Source: Ulota crispa (Eukaryota > Streptophyta > Bryopsida > Orthotrichales > Orthotrichaceae). From it: a stretch of 64,000 nucleotides of DNA. The DNA lies in the NCBI GenBank assembly GCA_963920765.1, contig OY987244.1, forward strand, positions 4,280,501-4,344,500. The letters are read 5' to 3'. The position numbers and the translations under genes are program-made. Below the pieces are notes generated by a model, which was not told the origin of the DNA, searched no databases, and saw only the letters and a program-made list of their open reading frames with translations. Below, piece by piece: positions 10,190 through 22,027 of the stretch (its first letter is position 1; every line of letters starts with the position of its first letter).

Positions 10190-11943
10190 TCAATGTAATA
10201 AACCCCCTGTAACTCCCGCACTCCGGACTCCCGACTCCCGACCCCTCTAGAATCTACCAAACAACGTGAACGCAACACCCTTACCCAAACGTAGATGCTA
10301 GACATCCATCCCTTTCATAGATACCAACCTCCAAATGTCCCAGTTCTTCACCACCGCCTCGTGGAAACGAACTCCGACGACGCTCCATCGCTCAAATCTC
10401 TGGCCTTTCTTCTGCTCGCTCGCTCCCCTCGCCGTTGCTCATGCTCATGCTCATGAGCAACACAGATGCCCCCCTCAAAGCTCTTCAAAAATTCTTTCCA
10501 CAACACTCCTCTCCTGGCACCCTATTTGCCACAGCAATTCCGCCTCTCACAACGCCCCAAACGATCCACCTTTTTGGGCGAACTTTAGCTCCGTCACTAA
10601 ACAACAATGGCCGTTTGAGACACACACACGCACACTCACGGTACTCCAAACTCTCTCCTTTTCTTCTTCTTCTCTCTTTCTCTCTAGTTTTCTTCCTCAA
10701 GAGCAAGTATTTCTTCACTCGAGAGCGATTATTCAAAGCTTCGGTAGTGATATGATACCAACCATTTCCTCCTTTTCTCACAATTAGTGAAGTGGTTTCG
10801 TTAAATGTTTCTGATTGTGTGTGTGTGTGTGCTTTTTTTTCCTTGGGGTGATTTTTTGTAGTCAGATCAACTCTTTGATTGTACAACTTGCCACTTCCCA
10901 CCTGCCCGAGGCGTTCGTTCGTTGGAAAGCTTTCTCGCCGCTTTTTTGAAAAACCGGCCTTGGGAGCTCCGCCAGTAGAGAATAGGACAAGTGAAGTGAA
11001 GCTCCCAAGATGAACGTCTTCTGTTCGATTTCAGTTCTGTTGTTGCAAAATCGCTACGGAATAATAGAAGGTGAAGTTTGCTTTGACTTGACTCCCATTT
11101 TTTGTTTTTTCTGTTCTTTTGAGGAGCCATGGAATCCCCCTTTCTGCATATAATTCTGGACCGGACGTGTTTTCCACGTATGGTGTAGATTCTGGCGCTC
11201 AGATATGGAGTTCGATCTGCAAGTTGTCTTGGGTGCAAAATTTGAGTTTCCCAGGTTTTTAGTATTTTTTTTGTTTTACCCTGATTTGGTTTTTTCATGG
11301 GGAGTGGGCAAGTATTGATTTTTTTTCGGCGGGTTGAAATAGTTCGTATGAGAAGTTGTGTTGATTTTCTCGAAGATCAAGCTTGGGAGATTGACTTTGG
11401 ACCACGCTTGTTTCGCTACTTGGGGCAGTAGGCAAAGAGTACCTTAGAAGGAGAATGTTCTAGAAACAATAGTGTGTTGTTAAGGTAGAAGTAAAAATGT
11501 TTGAAGTGTTTCAAACGCTTGAATTCTCGACAGAGTTCACCGAGAAAATGAGTTTTGGAGTGCTCACACCTTTCACACGTGCGGTTTAGTTAGTTAGTTA
11601 GTTAGTTAGCATAGATAAACTCACTAGTGCACATGCTGTTTGTATCATTACTAGAAGTAAATTCTTAATTGTCTGATTCCGGTTAGGGATGGCAACTTTT
11701 CTGTTCATACGCTTAGTTGAGATTTTTACCAAAGTGGCGTTTCAGCATAACTTTGTTTAAGTGTCTATGAAAACCACTAATTCGAATAGAAATGGGGTTG
11801 TTTGGTGTCAATTGTAATACTATACAGTTTCTTTTAGACGAGAAACTTATACTTAGTGATTGTAATTCGATCTCAATAGGATTTGTCTCGCGTATCTAAA
11901 GCCCTCTTTAACCCGGTTTTTGTTTATTTGTTTGTTTGTACAG
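10190..11943 (+). promoter_or_regulatory. putative promoter, 5' leader exon and leader intron of the TOM1-like gene
   Basis: A GC-richer block (10200-11070) with strong CT-rich tracts (10645-10700), typical of plant leaders, precedes the coding region. A plausible non-coding first exon ends near 11070 (GAATAATAGAAG followed by GTGAAG), and the next exon starts at 11944 after TTTGTTTGTACAG. The transcription start is not determined. Frames of up to 150 codons on both strands here look like chance frames in leader sequence. Confidence 0.55.
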
Positions 11944-11999
11944 GTTGCTGGAGATTGTGACTTTTCTTAGTTTGTTGAGGAGGTTTGAAAGAGAACAAG

Positions 12000-14900
12000 A
12001 TGTGGGGGCCGGTATGTATCAAAAGTACCGATGCTTTTGGTATTCTGGGAGAGGGGCCTCGGTTTTGTTTGAGCTCTGTGATGATTTTGGTGTATGCCAG
12101 TCTTGCTGCCGTTGATCTCGTCATCGCCATTGTGGCTGGAATTCAGGTGAGCCGTTGATGTGAATCTGGCGATCATAATGGCACTCAAATGTTCAGCTGC
12201 AGTGTTTTCTTTGGCTTGCACTTTATTTGTAAGTTTTTGTGTTTCACTAATGGTGGAATTTTTGCTGCTTCTGTGCAGTTGTTGAGACATTACTTGCACA
12301 ACAAGCGTATTGGTTGGACTCGTCAAAAGGTAAAAGCTTTACCAAGTGCCCCACTTTTGATTTTTTAAGTATCAAGCGTAAATTTAATTTGTTGCAATTA
12401 TAATACCTTATGAAATGGTTGATATAAGAAGTAGGTAACCCACCTCAAAGACGTAGTGTGGAAAAAAGTGCGACCTTCGATGTTATTAACATGTCATATA
12501 TTAGTTATGTAAGAAAGGGTTAGCACAAATTGTAAGCAACAAAGTAAGTTACACACCTTGATTGGTACATTAAATCATTTTGTATCTGTTTTATCTTTTT
12601 TTGTTCAACTTAATACTAGTTCAAGTAAAAATGAATAAGAATGACAAGGTGGTTCTAAGTTTTACTGCACAAGTTTTTAATCTCTAATTTTTAACTTTCT
12701 CACTTTCAGGTCTTCCATTGCCTTATCGGAGCTTCAAACGTTGGTAGGTCTCATGTTACTTTTATCCTAAAGAGTTAGGTCTTTTTGCGAGGTTTTGAAA
12801 ATGTTTGTACTTGGCAAGTGTATAACAACGTGGTTGGTTATTTACCTAGAAATGTGTATTCTCATAAATTTATTTAGTGTTTTTGTTATTTTGGATAAGA
12901 GGAAAGGTGTGGTGTAGCAACTTATTTTGGATTCATTTGTGAGATACTTTTTTATCAGAAAGAACCTTACCTCTTTTGTTATGTTTAGCAAGTTATTTTA
13001 GTTAATCATTTAAATCCTTTCTTGTTTAGAAACTAATCTATATTGGTGGGGTTTTTTGCTTGGAAAACAGGTTACGTATTGTATTTCGTCCTCACCATAG
13101 TAGCGGCATGTAAAGGATGGACATGTTTCTTAAGTGCTTGCGGATTCATTTTAATTGGTATGCACCCCCCTTTAACACTCTCCATTTGCATCACCATAAA
13201 CTTTTTACTAAATTTGAAGGAAGTTTTAAAAACGTATTAATAAAAAGAAGGAATCATGTCCCACATTGTTGTAAGACAAACATCCAAACTAGAATTTTTA
13301 TATTTGTTTTAGGAAGTAGATTTTCTATATCTTATATGGGCACTTAGAGATGACATTGCCATGTGAATATTGTCATTGTGGATCAAATTTCTAATGAGAG
13401 TAGTGTCACAGAAAGTATTTACATCTGTAGCATTTCACTTACTCTCAGTACTAGAGAAATATAACTGTGTTCACAATTATTGGAAGTTTCTAGATTGTTT
13501 GACGTGGCGAGTGCCTGTTGGTCAGGAAACAGACTCCTATGTCCGTGGAAACTGACTCCTATGACTGTGGGTTTGCAGCGGCACCGCAAACTTTGTTCTT
13601 AGCCACATTTTTGCTACTTCTTTCCTTCTGGTGAGCTTTCCGTCTCCGTCTCTGTCTTAGGGTTTGAACCAGGGTTTTTTTTTGGGCAATTAAATGTCCA
13701 ATTGCCTCAAAAAAAGAACCCTGGCTTCAAGCCCAAAAAGGGGGAAAAATACAAGAAATGCCAAATTGCAGTAATGTAAACTGCATTGCAGCCTAAGATT
13801 TCATAAAATTCTTATCAAATTGAAAAATTGAATGCCATCATTTCAAAATTATTTGAGGTGTCGACTAATCCAATTTCATGCAATAATTAAGTAATGCCAA
13901 TGGTTGTTCGGATATTTTCAAATAAAGACTAATGGAAGATTTTTCCCTACAAAAAAAATCCCATGTTGCTACAAAAATCCATGCATAAGGTAGGAGGCTC
14001 TAATTCGGAGCAGGCTCTAAAATGGAGCACCTCCTCAAATGTACTCTTTTTGTACATGTTGTGTTTTTATAGCTTTTCAACAATGTACGTGAGTTGTACA
14101 TTTGAGGAGGTGCTCCATTCTTGAGCCCTCTGGCCTTTCCACTTCAAAAATTCATAACTAATTCCACAAAGTTTCAAAAAATATGAAACAACTTGGGTTA
14201 GATGCCAATTCTTCTTGCCTTTCAAAGAAAATCTACTGAAAAATATTTCAAGAAGTTTCATCTACCCAGAAATCAGTTTCAGCCCTTAGATGTTCCATTT
14301 CTGAGCCTCCTACCTTAGGGCCACCTTCAACTCCAACTAAAATGGGGATGGAAACCCCAATCTACAAACCATTTTCAAAAAATGCCACATAGCTAGCCAT
14401 TGGTCAGAAAACCAAAAAAAAGACCCTGCTTTGAACTATCTTTATCCAACCTTGCAATCGAACTTTGTCCTTTTTCCTTTATTCTTTTTGTAGTAAATAC
14501 GTTTGCATTGTTTGTAGGGTGGATTTATGCAACCAGGCTAATGACAATGAAGAAGATGATGACGAAGATGTGGATCCTGAGTACAATCAGTTGCCGTCTT
14601 CATCTCCAAATCACCGGGAGTCCTCCGGAGCTAGCAAGCCTCATCGAGCGTGTTTACCGGGGTGTTTACCGTGTCGACGGTGGCGTGTTCGAGGACGACA
14701 GAGATGTGTGATTGTGGTAAGTTGCAAAAAATCCTGAAAAAATGACAAAAATCTGATATGTGATTATTCTTTAGACCATGGTAGGGTTTAAAGAAATTAT
14801 TCCCTCTGTCCCTCTAAAAAGCTCCAAATCACACACATCTCTTGTACCACTAAAAAGCTCCCTTTTGCTGATTTCAATTGCTGAGAAAGCATTTGTGTTC

Positions 14901-17828
14901 AATGGTCTCATGGGGGGCAAGTTAAGCGATTAGAGAGCATTCGTTCCTCTCCTAGCAAGCTTGGCCTTGCCCATATGAGGTACCATTGTTGCTACTAATC
15001 TTTAAACCATCAATAATAAGGAGCTGGTAGCATGCACAAAGATGGTACTTTTTGCATGGAATTTGGGTGCCCAAACGGCGACATCAAAGCTGGGGATTTT
15101 GCATACTTTTGGTAGATGTAATATTGATTATAGAATGCATGTGTCATTAGCACAAAAACTAAAATAATGATGAGCTGGCAGCATTCACAAACTATGCCCC
15201 AGTATGGTACTTTTTGCATGGAATTTGGGTGCCTAAACGGCGACATCAAAGCTGGAGATTCTGCATACATTTGGTAGATGGTATATTGATTTCTAGAATG
15301 CATGTGTCACTAGCACAACGACTAAAAACAGAGTTAATCCTTCACAAGGAAGCTTTTTGGACGTTTTTAGAGGGACAGAGGGAGTACATCGTATTTTACT
15401 TCTAATGTAGATGTGTTTTACTTTGCTGCCAGGCGGTTTTGGTGATCTTCTTGTTCACGGTGGCGTTTGCTGTGTTGATTTGGTATGGAATGTACGACAA
15501 TCCAATCGATTCAGTGAAACTTGCGCAGGTGAGCTTTTGTTCTGACGTACATGGTGTAGAGCTTTGGTATAGTTGTTTTTGGTGCAAACTGTTATTGAGT
15601 TAGGGATTTTTTCGGAAGGTAAATCAAATATTGACTTCTTTCTGTTTTTAAATTTGTTGTCTGTTTCTTTTGAAAATGCTTTTCCTTTAAGGTTACTAAT
15701 ATCAACACAATGAAAGAGCTTTTTGTATTTCTATTTTCTTCTGTTTGAAAAATATCATACTCCTTCTTGAATGTTCTAAGTATAAGTGAAGAAGTTTATG
15801 TAAATTATAGTTTGTGCTACATTGAGTAGGCTATAGAGTATTGTATTAATTGTAGAAAGCATGTATCGTACGGAGTGAGTAGCTAACCTTTGTTTCCTGC
15901 ATGTAGTATTGGTACTTCCTGCGTAATATGAGCTCAAAGATTGTGCACAAAAAGAATGTGAATCCTTGTTCCAAGGGCTTTGAGGCAAATCCTGTAGAAT
16001 GTTACGTATAGTGATGAAATCAATCGTGTGTATTGTTGCTAATAATTTAACTACAAATTCATCAACTCAATGAAAATATGAGTGTCTCGAGAGTATGTGA
16101 CCTTACAGGGTGTTCTTAATTTCTCTCTTTTTTTTTGTCTTTTTTTTTGCCCCTTTTTTTTTTCCTTTTAAATCACGGTGTGTGTCCAATTCAGGTTACG
16201 TATAGAGATTATAGTCTGTACTGTTTGGGAAAATCTACTCCAATGAATTTCTAGTTCCTGAAAGGTTTTTTGAATGTTGACATTGTTCGTGACTCGCAGG
16301 TATACGCCAACTTTTTTGCTCTCGTGATACTGCTCTCAGGAGGTGGTTTGGCAGGATATGGTGAGTTTATCAATTCAGTAGTGTTGAACGCTGAGCTTGC
16401 ATAATACAACACAACATACGCTCTGATACCATATTGGAACACATTATAACAAATGTATTGAATCAAGATTGGAACTCACCTCAGAGGAGGGATATTCTAT
16501 TATTAGCTCAAAATTACCTCCTTCATCAACTAAACTGATAGCATAATACTGTTGCATACCTTAGAATATTAGGGAATCTCTACGGTTATTGTTCACCTAC
16601 AAATGGCTTAAGCCTTTGGAGTTATAACTCAAGTGAGCTTGAAACCTTGTCTTGGCAAATGTGATCTGCATGTTACCGTTCTCTAACATATATAAAGCCA
16701 ACCTTTTGCAGGCTTGCTATTGTATACCAAAATGAGCAGGGTAAAGTCCGGAAGAGCTTCAGCAGACGTTAGAAAGGTGATTCTCATATCTAAGAACTTA
16801 AGCATTCTTCCATTAATGAGATTTAGATTCTAGGAAACATTTGATTATTGTAACATCTCACTTTTCATTCATGGGCTTTCAGGTGGCGGGTTTGGCCGTT
16901 GCGTCCGTCGTGTGCTTTTCTCTCAAAGCTTTTCTGGTTGTTATGAGCGATCTCTCTGTAAGTGCCTTTCAGCTAAAGCATAGTGCTCTAATTCTGAATT
17001 TATACCTAATTCTGGCAAAAGTACTCCTGGAACACATTTTTGAACAAAACGTATGCCCTCAATATATGCACAAACTCTTGAGTGAACAATTGGAAATGTG
17101 TTTACAACGAGCTTTAAATTTAATTCCTTAAATGTAGTTCTGCCATACACCTGGCCGAATTAGGTTAGATAATTCGGATTTATGCCGTACTTTATGTTTT
17201 TCTTGATGCAAGTGGTGCCGTGCTTGTCTATTTCAAAATGGTGCATAATTCAGTTACTTGTTTCTCCTGTTCAGGATTTAATATCAGCTTTTGTTGTGTT
17301 GCAGGGACTCAACATATGGCATGTGAAACGTGGAGACAGTCAGTTCTGTGCACCCATCATTTTCTTATACTATCTCATAGGTAAGACCATTTTATGTAAC
17401 GCCACGGTATCTTTTCCTTTTGCTTGTTTTCGAGGTTAGACCATTAGCTTCTAAACTGGATTTGTAACGTTTTATATTGGGTTTTATGTCACAGGGTAGG
17501 AAGTTTGTTACGAAACACTACGCATATTTTTTGATAGCTTTGATATGTTTGCTTGAAGTTAACATTTGCTGCACATTTTTAGGGACTAATTGGTTTTGCT
17601 CATGCAGGAGAATCGGTGCCCTCTATTGTTGTACTGTGGGTGATGAGGGATCTGCCTCCAAGATCTTGTGATAGCAGTATGAATGGTCGTTTGTCATCTC
17701 ACGAAGTGTTGATTGAAGATGCACTGCTGCCAGATCCCAACTATCTGTCACAATTACTGTCCACGGCAGCTGGCCGACGACATCTGCTGCTGCCAGACTG
17801 CTGCAATAGTGATGTCTCTCCTCCTTGA
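12000..17828 (+). CDS. THH1/TOM1/TOM3-family seven-span membrane protein
   Basis: Twelve coding exons, all GT-AG: 12000-12146, 12279-12329, 12710-12743, 13071-13157, 13579-13630, 14518-14716, 15433-15528, 16300-16360, 16712-16776, 16883-16957, 17305-17380, 17608-17828. They join in frame to 387 residues. The start follows a leader exon (from 11944) and opens MWGPVCIKST. Seven hydrophobic spans are visible at about 26-48, 67-93, 97-123, 187-208, 223-247, 265-287 and 303-325. Family signatures include WVDLCNQAND, VKSGRAS and PSIVVLWVMRDLPP. Arabidopsis TOM1 and TOM3 are host membrane proteins exploited by tobamoviruses; the normal role of the family is poorly defined. This member is longer than the ~290-residue TOM1, because the loop between spans 3 and 4 has an acidic run (133-145) and three close cysteines (169, 173, 176). 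It is nearer the longer TOM1-like plant proteins than TOM1 itself. Confidence 0.93.
13661..13735. repeat. intronic hairpin
   Basis: In intron 5 of the membrane-protein gene, CAGGGTTTTTTTTTGGGCAA pairs with TTGCCTCAAAAAAAGAACCC downstream around a short AT-rich loop. Probably a miniature inverted-repeat relic; nothing shows a function. Confidence 0.5.
13986..14317. mobile_element. MITE of the TAAGGTAG family in intron 5
   Basis: Termini are perfect 15 bp inverted repeats, TAAGGTAGGAGGCTC and GAGCCTCCTACCTTA, with TA at both edges. A second inverted pair inside (GAGCACCTCCTCAAATGTAC and GTACATTTGAGGAGGTGCTC, about 14022-14115) makes part of it a hairpin. The interior differs from the copies at 9796 and 37261, so only the ends are shared. 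Confidence 0.75.
14800..15384. mobile_element. Stowaway-type MITE in intron 6, with internal tandem duplication
   Basis: Ends TTCCCTCTGTCCCTCTAAAA and TTTTAGAGGGACAGAGGGAG are the Stowaway (Tc1/mariner) terminal motif, bordered by TA on each side. Inside, a segment of about 160 bp is present twice (about 15004-15160 and 15168-15325), sharing TTTTTGCATGGAATTTGGGT and ACGGCGACATCAAAGCTGG. The duplication makes this copy longer than most Stowaway elements. Confidence 0.8.
16412..16688 (-). mobile_element. truncated LTR with primer-binding site in intron 8
   Basis: Read on the minus strand, a putative LTR runs from TGTTAGAG (16688) to GTGTTCCA (16435), followed three bases later by TGGTATCAGAGC (16431-16420), the usual primer-binding site for initiator-methionine tRNA in Copia-type plant retrotransposons. 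Little internal sequence follows and no second LTR is present. It fills most of the 351 bp intron between exons 8 and 9. The primer site is clear; the LTR limits are inferred. Confidence 0.5.
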
Positions 17829-19243
17829 GTTGAGGTATCTTCTCTAATTTTTGTATGTTCCTCTTATTACATCTTCACATTTTTGGTCGTCTCATCCCCA
17901 GGGAGAGAGATCAAAGCCTGGTTTGAAAATGTAGAAAGTTCTTGTTGCGTAATCAACAGGAGCCGTGTGTGATTAGTGATTGCAGTTCATTGCGGTCTAT
18001 CATTCCAAAGAATTAGTCTCATGTTCTGTTCAATTTTATCTTGCGGTAAATGTATTCTTGCATTCTGCAATACATCTCTGTAGTTTGAGTCAATGAGAAC
18101 AGAATATTCTCGAACCCACCATATGAAGACCCTATTGGTCTCAAGATGCAAATCTTTGTGATAAGAAAAGAAAGGAAGTAAACTTGAAACCAACGGTTTA
18201 TAGTGGTTTTAAAAACAGATTTATATTCACGATACCATTGCAGGATAACCATTGTAAAAGGCTCAAGAGGGTCATGAATTATACCGAGGATTTTACTGAA
18301 GATTTCATGGAAGAGACTTCAGAAATAATAATATTTCTGTTGAGGTGCTTCTTTGCCTCGTTACTAATTCAAAAGAGCTGTGAAGTAATGCCTCGGATGC
18401 ATATTCTTCTGGCAGGTGGTAAACCTGAGGAGGAGCTTCCAAATCATCATATATTCCGTGCTCTCTCTCTGCCGTCTTTAGCACTTATCCAAATTCCCTC
18501 AGTCATCACAAGCAAAGGTTGCAGCAGCGCTTGAAGAATACACGATTTTACTGAACAAGATCAAAGACTAATGAAATACCTCATGCTGGCTGTGGTACGT
18601 AGATTCCTGTACAGAAGTGGAGGACAGTGCTTGCTGTTCATTAACTCAAATCTCAGATCTGAAGAAATGGATCGCAAAATGGTTTAAATGGATGCTTAGA
18701 TCTTGGACGGTGATATTTATCACTAACATTGCACCTAAGCTGGTCGGGAGGGAAAGAATATATGTGTACTTTTATTCCCAAGGATGTTGTATTTTGAAAG
18801 CCAGGTATCCTCCAGTTAACATTCTTAGAGGGTTAGAATTTTGGTAACACCCGGTTGTAAATTTACACATGCTGTATAATCAACCATGTTTTCATATTGA
18901 CGATGCTGAATATTTTTTTATCCCCCACAAGCGTTGGTGGTGTGGTTGTACTGTACATATCAATGCCAGAAACCAATCTCTCGGGAGGACCTTGCCTGTT
19001 GAAAACTGTGTATTCTTCAGTTATGGTTTTGTGATATTCCTCGTGATTCACTTCCCTCTTGTCCAGTTACACCTTTTTTTTCCTTCACATGAATAAAAGA
19101 GTTTTACTTGCTTTTGATTATTAGAATTCTCACGGCTTACTATGCTTCCATTTTTGGTTGTCTATTATACTTAGCTACTGTATTCCGCTCCTAAACTTTT
19201 GAGAGACTTTTGAGAGACTTTTGAGAGGTATGTCAATTGGTCC
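17829..19243 (+). other. 3' region of the TOM1-like gene
   Basis: No further coding exon joins the stop at 17826-17828. An AATAAA at 19092-19097 in AT-rich context is a candidate polyadenylation signal, which would give a long 3' UTR; an earlier site is equally possible. Small frames at 18184-18534 and 18617-18847 show no family likeness. Confidence 0.4.
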
Positions 19244-20244
19244 TTAACCCCTAAATGCCCAAGGCCTTTCTGAACTTCCTAGCATTTTCATGAAAGTGAA
19301 CAATCAACCAACCTTTTCATAAATTTTATCATTTGTTTTGAATGTAATTGTACACATTAAACCCCTAAACGTCAGCACGGACGAAAAATGTCTGTTGCCT
19401 CCAAAAAAAACTCTATATCCCAAAAAAAGAACGATTTTGGTCTGATTTTTTTTAGAAGTGATCATAAAAGCGTAGTGCATCATGGAAGGCAAAACATTTC
19501 CTCTTGAGATACATTCATTTTATTTTGTAACTCAAATTGTGATACATGGTGTTAGCTCTTGAGTTGTCCTTCTTGCAATTTTCATGAGGGCACCATGCAC
19601 TGTTGACTTTTCCAACTTTTTGAAACAATACTATTGGTGCCCATGTGCAAAACACTATAGAATGCTATAGGCAGGGCAAGCCACAATGTCCATCCGTCCT
19701 TTAAGGGTTAAACTGAACATGTTAGAGATCATATGGGAAAAGAAAACACAACAATATCACTTATACCTTGAAAGATTATAATGTTTGAACTTAAGGGTGT
19801 TAAAATTGCAAAAGTGACTTGAAGTTTTTCAATCCTCATTTCACATGTCAAATCTAAAAAGTTGGTTACCAAAAAATTATGAGGTTTAAGGTCATTACAT
19901 GTCTAACTTTAATCAATTTACATCTTTCAAAGTCTACCCCTCTATTTTTTTTTAAATGCATTTCTAATGTGGATTCTTCTCCAAGCTCAAGTGTATTTGA
20001 GGCTCCTTTTCAAGATTTTCCAACACTAGAAAACTCAAGATTGCAGTGGACACCCTTGTATAAAATCTTGAGTAGAAAAATCATCAACACTCATTTTAAA
20101 AATCAAATTTTTGATGTTAAAGACAAACTTCAAAAAAAACTTGTATTGAAAAAAAATCCTAACATAGTTATTTTTATAAGTTTTTATTCAATATTAAAGT
20201 TTTGCAAACACCCAATTTGGGTGCCTCGGGCATTTAGGGGTTAA
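19244..20244 (+). mobile_element. second TTAA-flanked element family (1001 bp, with nested insertion)
   Basis: Ends are TTAACCCCTAAATGCCCAAGG and CCTCGGGCATTTAGGGGTTAA, near-perfect inverted repeats with TTAA at both edges. The terminal octamer is shared with the 608 family, but the next bases and the interior differ, so this is a sister family. A frame of 121 codons at its right side is unlike any known transposase. A smaller element sits at 19357-19711. Confidence 0.75.
19357..19711. mobile_element. small TTAA-type element nested in the previous one (about 355 bp)
   Basis: Left end TTAAACCCCTAAACGTCAGC and right end CCGTCCTTTAAGGGTTAA are related inverted termini, and both carry a GGACG block a few bases in. 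It lies wholly inside the 19244 element. Boundaries are approximate because TTAA and AAC overlap ambiguously. Confidence 0.55.
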
Positions 20245-21040
20245 GAATGAATCAAGGAAAAGCTTGCTTTGATGTTCATCTCGCTTGCAAAGTTTGAATC
20301 ATTTTGAACAAATGTGATCTTTCTCATAATCAGTATGAAAAGGTTTCTATATACATGGCAAACGTGGTGGGAACAAAAGGTTTGAAGTGTCATTAATGGG
20401 GGTTTCACAAAATACTAAGGGTGCTACTGATTTTTGTGCTGAGCACTTCCATGTGGAGAGGATGGTTCAAATAGCTCTCATCAATGATTGGCAAAAACAA
20501 GAAAGTAGAAAATTGGAGCTTAGAAGTGACCAATACATGGGTGACTTTTTGTCAATCATGCTTAATCCCAAAATTGTTTCTATGAGCATTGATTGACAAA
20601 ATTGTTTCTAAGAGCATTGATTGACAAAATTGTTTCTATGAGCATTGATTGACAAAATTGTTTCTATGAGCATTGATTGACAAAATTGTTGTTGTCTAGG
20701 GCTCCTCTCAATCACCAATGGACTATGGAATGATGCTAGTGATGGAAGATTGTTAAAACCATCACCTACTCTTTATAAAATCATTATTAATAGATGTCAT
20801 TTTGAATTACTTATGGACTATCTATAATCCACAAGTATTAATTTAGAAACTCCTTTGATTTGCATTTGCAAAATATTTGGAGATACTTGCAAAACATCAA
20901 GAGACATTTCCAAATGAACATATACATGCAAAACACCTAGAAATATTTGCAAAACATGTGAAGACCTCCAAATCTTTAGAGACAAAGAATTCTTTTATAC
21001 TAAATTTAAAAACTTGTTTTGACAAAAAGAATAATCAAAT
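20245..21040. other. intergenic AT-rich, includes a short tandem repeat
   Basis: Apart from the 28 bp tandem repeat listed separately I see no gene. A TTGCAAAACA motif recurs at about 20886-20957. Confidence 0.5.
20570..20690. repeat. 28 bp tandem repeat, about 4.3 copies
   Basis: The unit ATTGACAAAATTGTTTCTAT plus GAGCATTG repeats head to tail with almost no variation (one copy has TAAG for TATG). The near-identity suggests recent expansion. Confidence 0.9.
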
Positions 21041-21996
21041 AAAAAATCTAAAGGACCAAGCCATTTTTTCAACTAAAAACACAGAAAACTGCCACTTTTG
21101 AGGAAGCAAGTACAATGGTAAGAGAAAAAGTTTTTACAAGAATTCAACTGTAAGATCTTGTAATAGACTACAAGAGGTACACATGGTAAAAAATTCAGCT
21201 CAATCTACACAAAAATGAGTGAGATATTTACATTTGAATTGCGGAAAAAAGTTTTTTTGCTGCTGCCCAGAAATTTCAGAAGCCTTTGACCACTCTCGGA
21301 TCAAAAAAATTACTCTACACAAAGTTGAGGTTTAATTTTTCCATGTAGGAGATCAAGTAAGGTATGTGTGGGAGAATTTTCAAATCAATTGGAACTATAC
21401 AACACATGGGAATAAATAGTAAGTAAAAAGAAGTAGAGAATGAGTCAAAACACTAAATTGTTAAAAATTTAATTATTAAAACAAAAAATGCAGTTCCCAA
21501 CAATTGTAATGTTGTGAAAAACAATCTACATCCTTTGGTTTTGTTTTTTTTCCAAGATAATAAAAATTGAGTAAAATAAAGGACTTCAAAGTTTATTTTA
21601 GAGTAGAGAATCCACAATAGCTTGCAAACAAAAACTCCTCATAACTTTCATCTCGTCTATCAAAATTGAATGATTCAAAGCTCCCCATGTCTATGTAAGT
21701 CTAAAGAACCTATTTCAAATTTTTATTTGAAAAAAATGAAATTTTTAAAGAAGTTTTTGGCTGCCTAGGGAGCAATATTTTCCAAATTATCATGCATAAC
21801 TTCTTCAATAAATGTTAGAATGAAGAAAAAATTACATTCCCACGTAGATCTTTGAAAAAATTACATTCTCTTGTAGATCTTTGAATTCCTCACCTTCAAT
21901 AAAAGTTTCAAAAAATCACGCAAAGTAGTTTAGCCATAGGTACATGCCCAAAATCCCATTTGTCCCTCGAAGGGACAATGGTCTTTTAGGGGTTAA
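21041..21996 (-). mobile_element. TTAA-flanked transposon, copy F (956 bp)
   Basis: Reverse-orientation copy of the 608 family. The right end is intact (GGTCTTTTAGGGGTTAA); the left end is worn (AAAAAATCTAAAGGACCAAG in place of TTAACCCCTAAAGGACC). It faces copy G across a 31 bp gap. Confidence 0.8.
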
Positions 21997-22027
21997 GAAT
22001 GTTCAATCATGTTCTGTTTTCTGATAA

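Noticed and set aside
10335..10901. Overlapping frames of 106-150 codons on both strands near 10.4-10.9 kb
   Set aside because: They lie in CT-rich leader sequence, have no family likeness or partner exons, and conflict with each other. The leader of the TOM1-like gene explains the composition.
15010..15303. 97-codon minus-strand frame with an internal repeat
   Set aside because: It is the internal tandem duplication of the Stowaway MITE read on the wrong strand.
20570..20690. CRISPR-like array
   Set aside because: The 28 bp units are directly contiguous with no unique spacers, and the DNA is a plant nuclear sequence.
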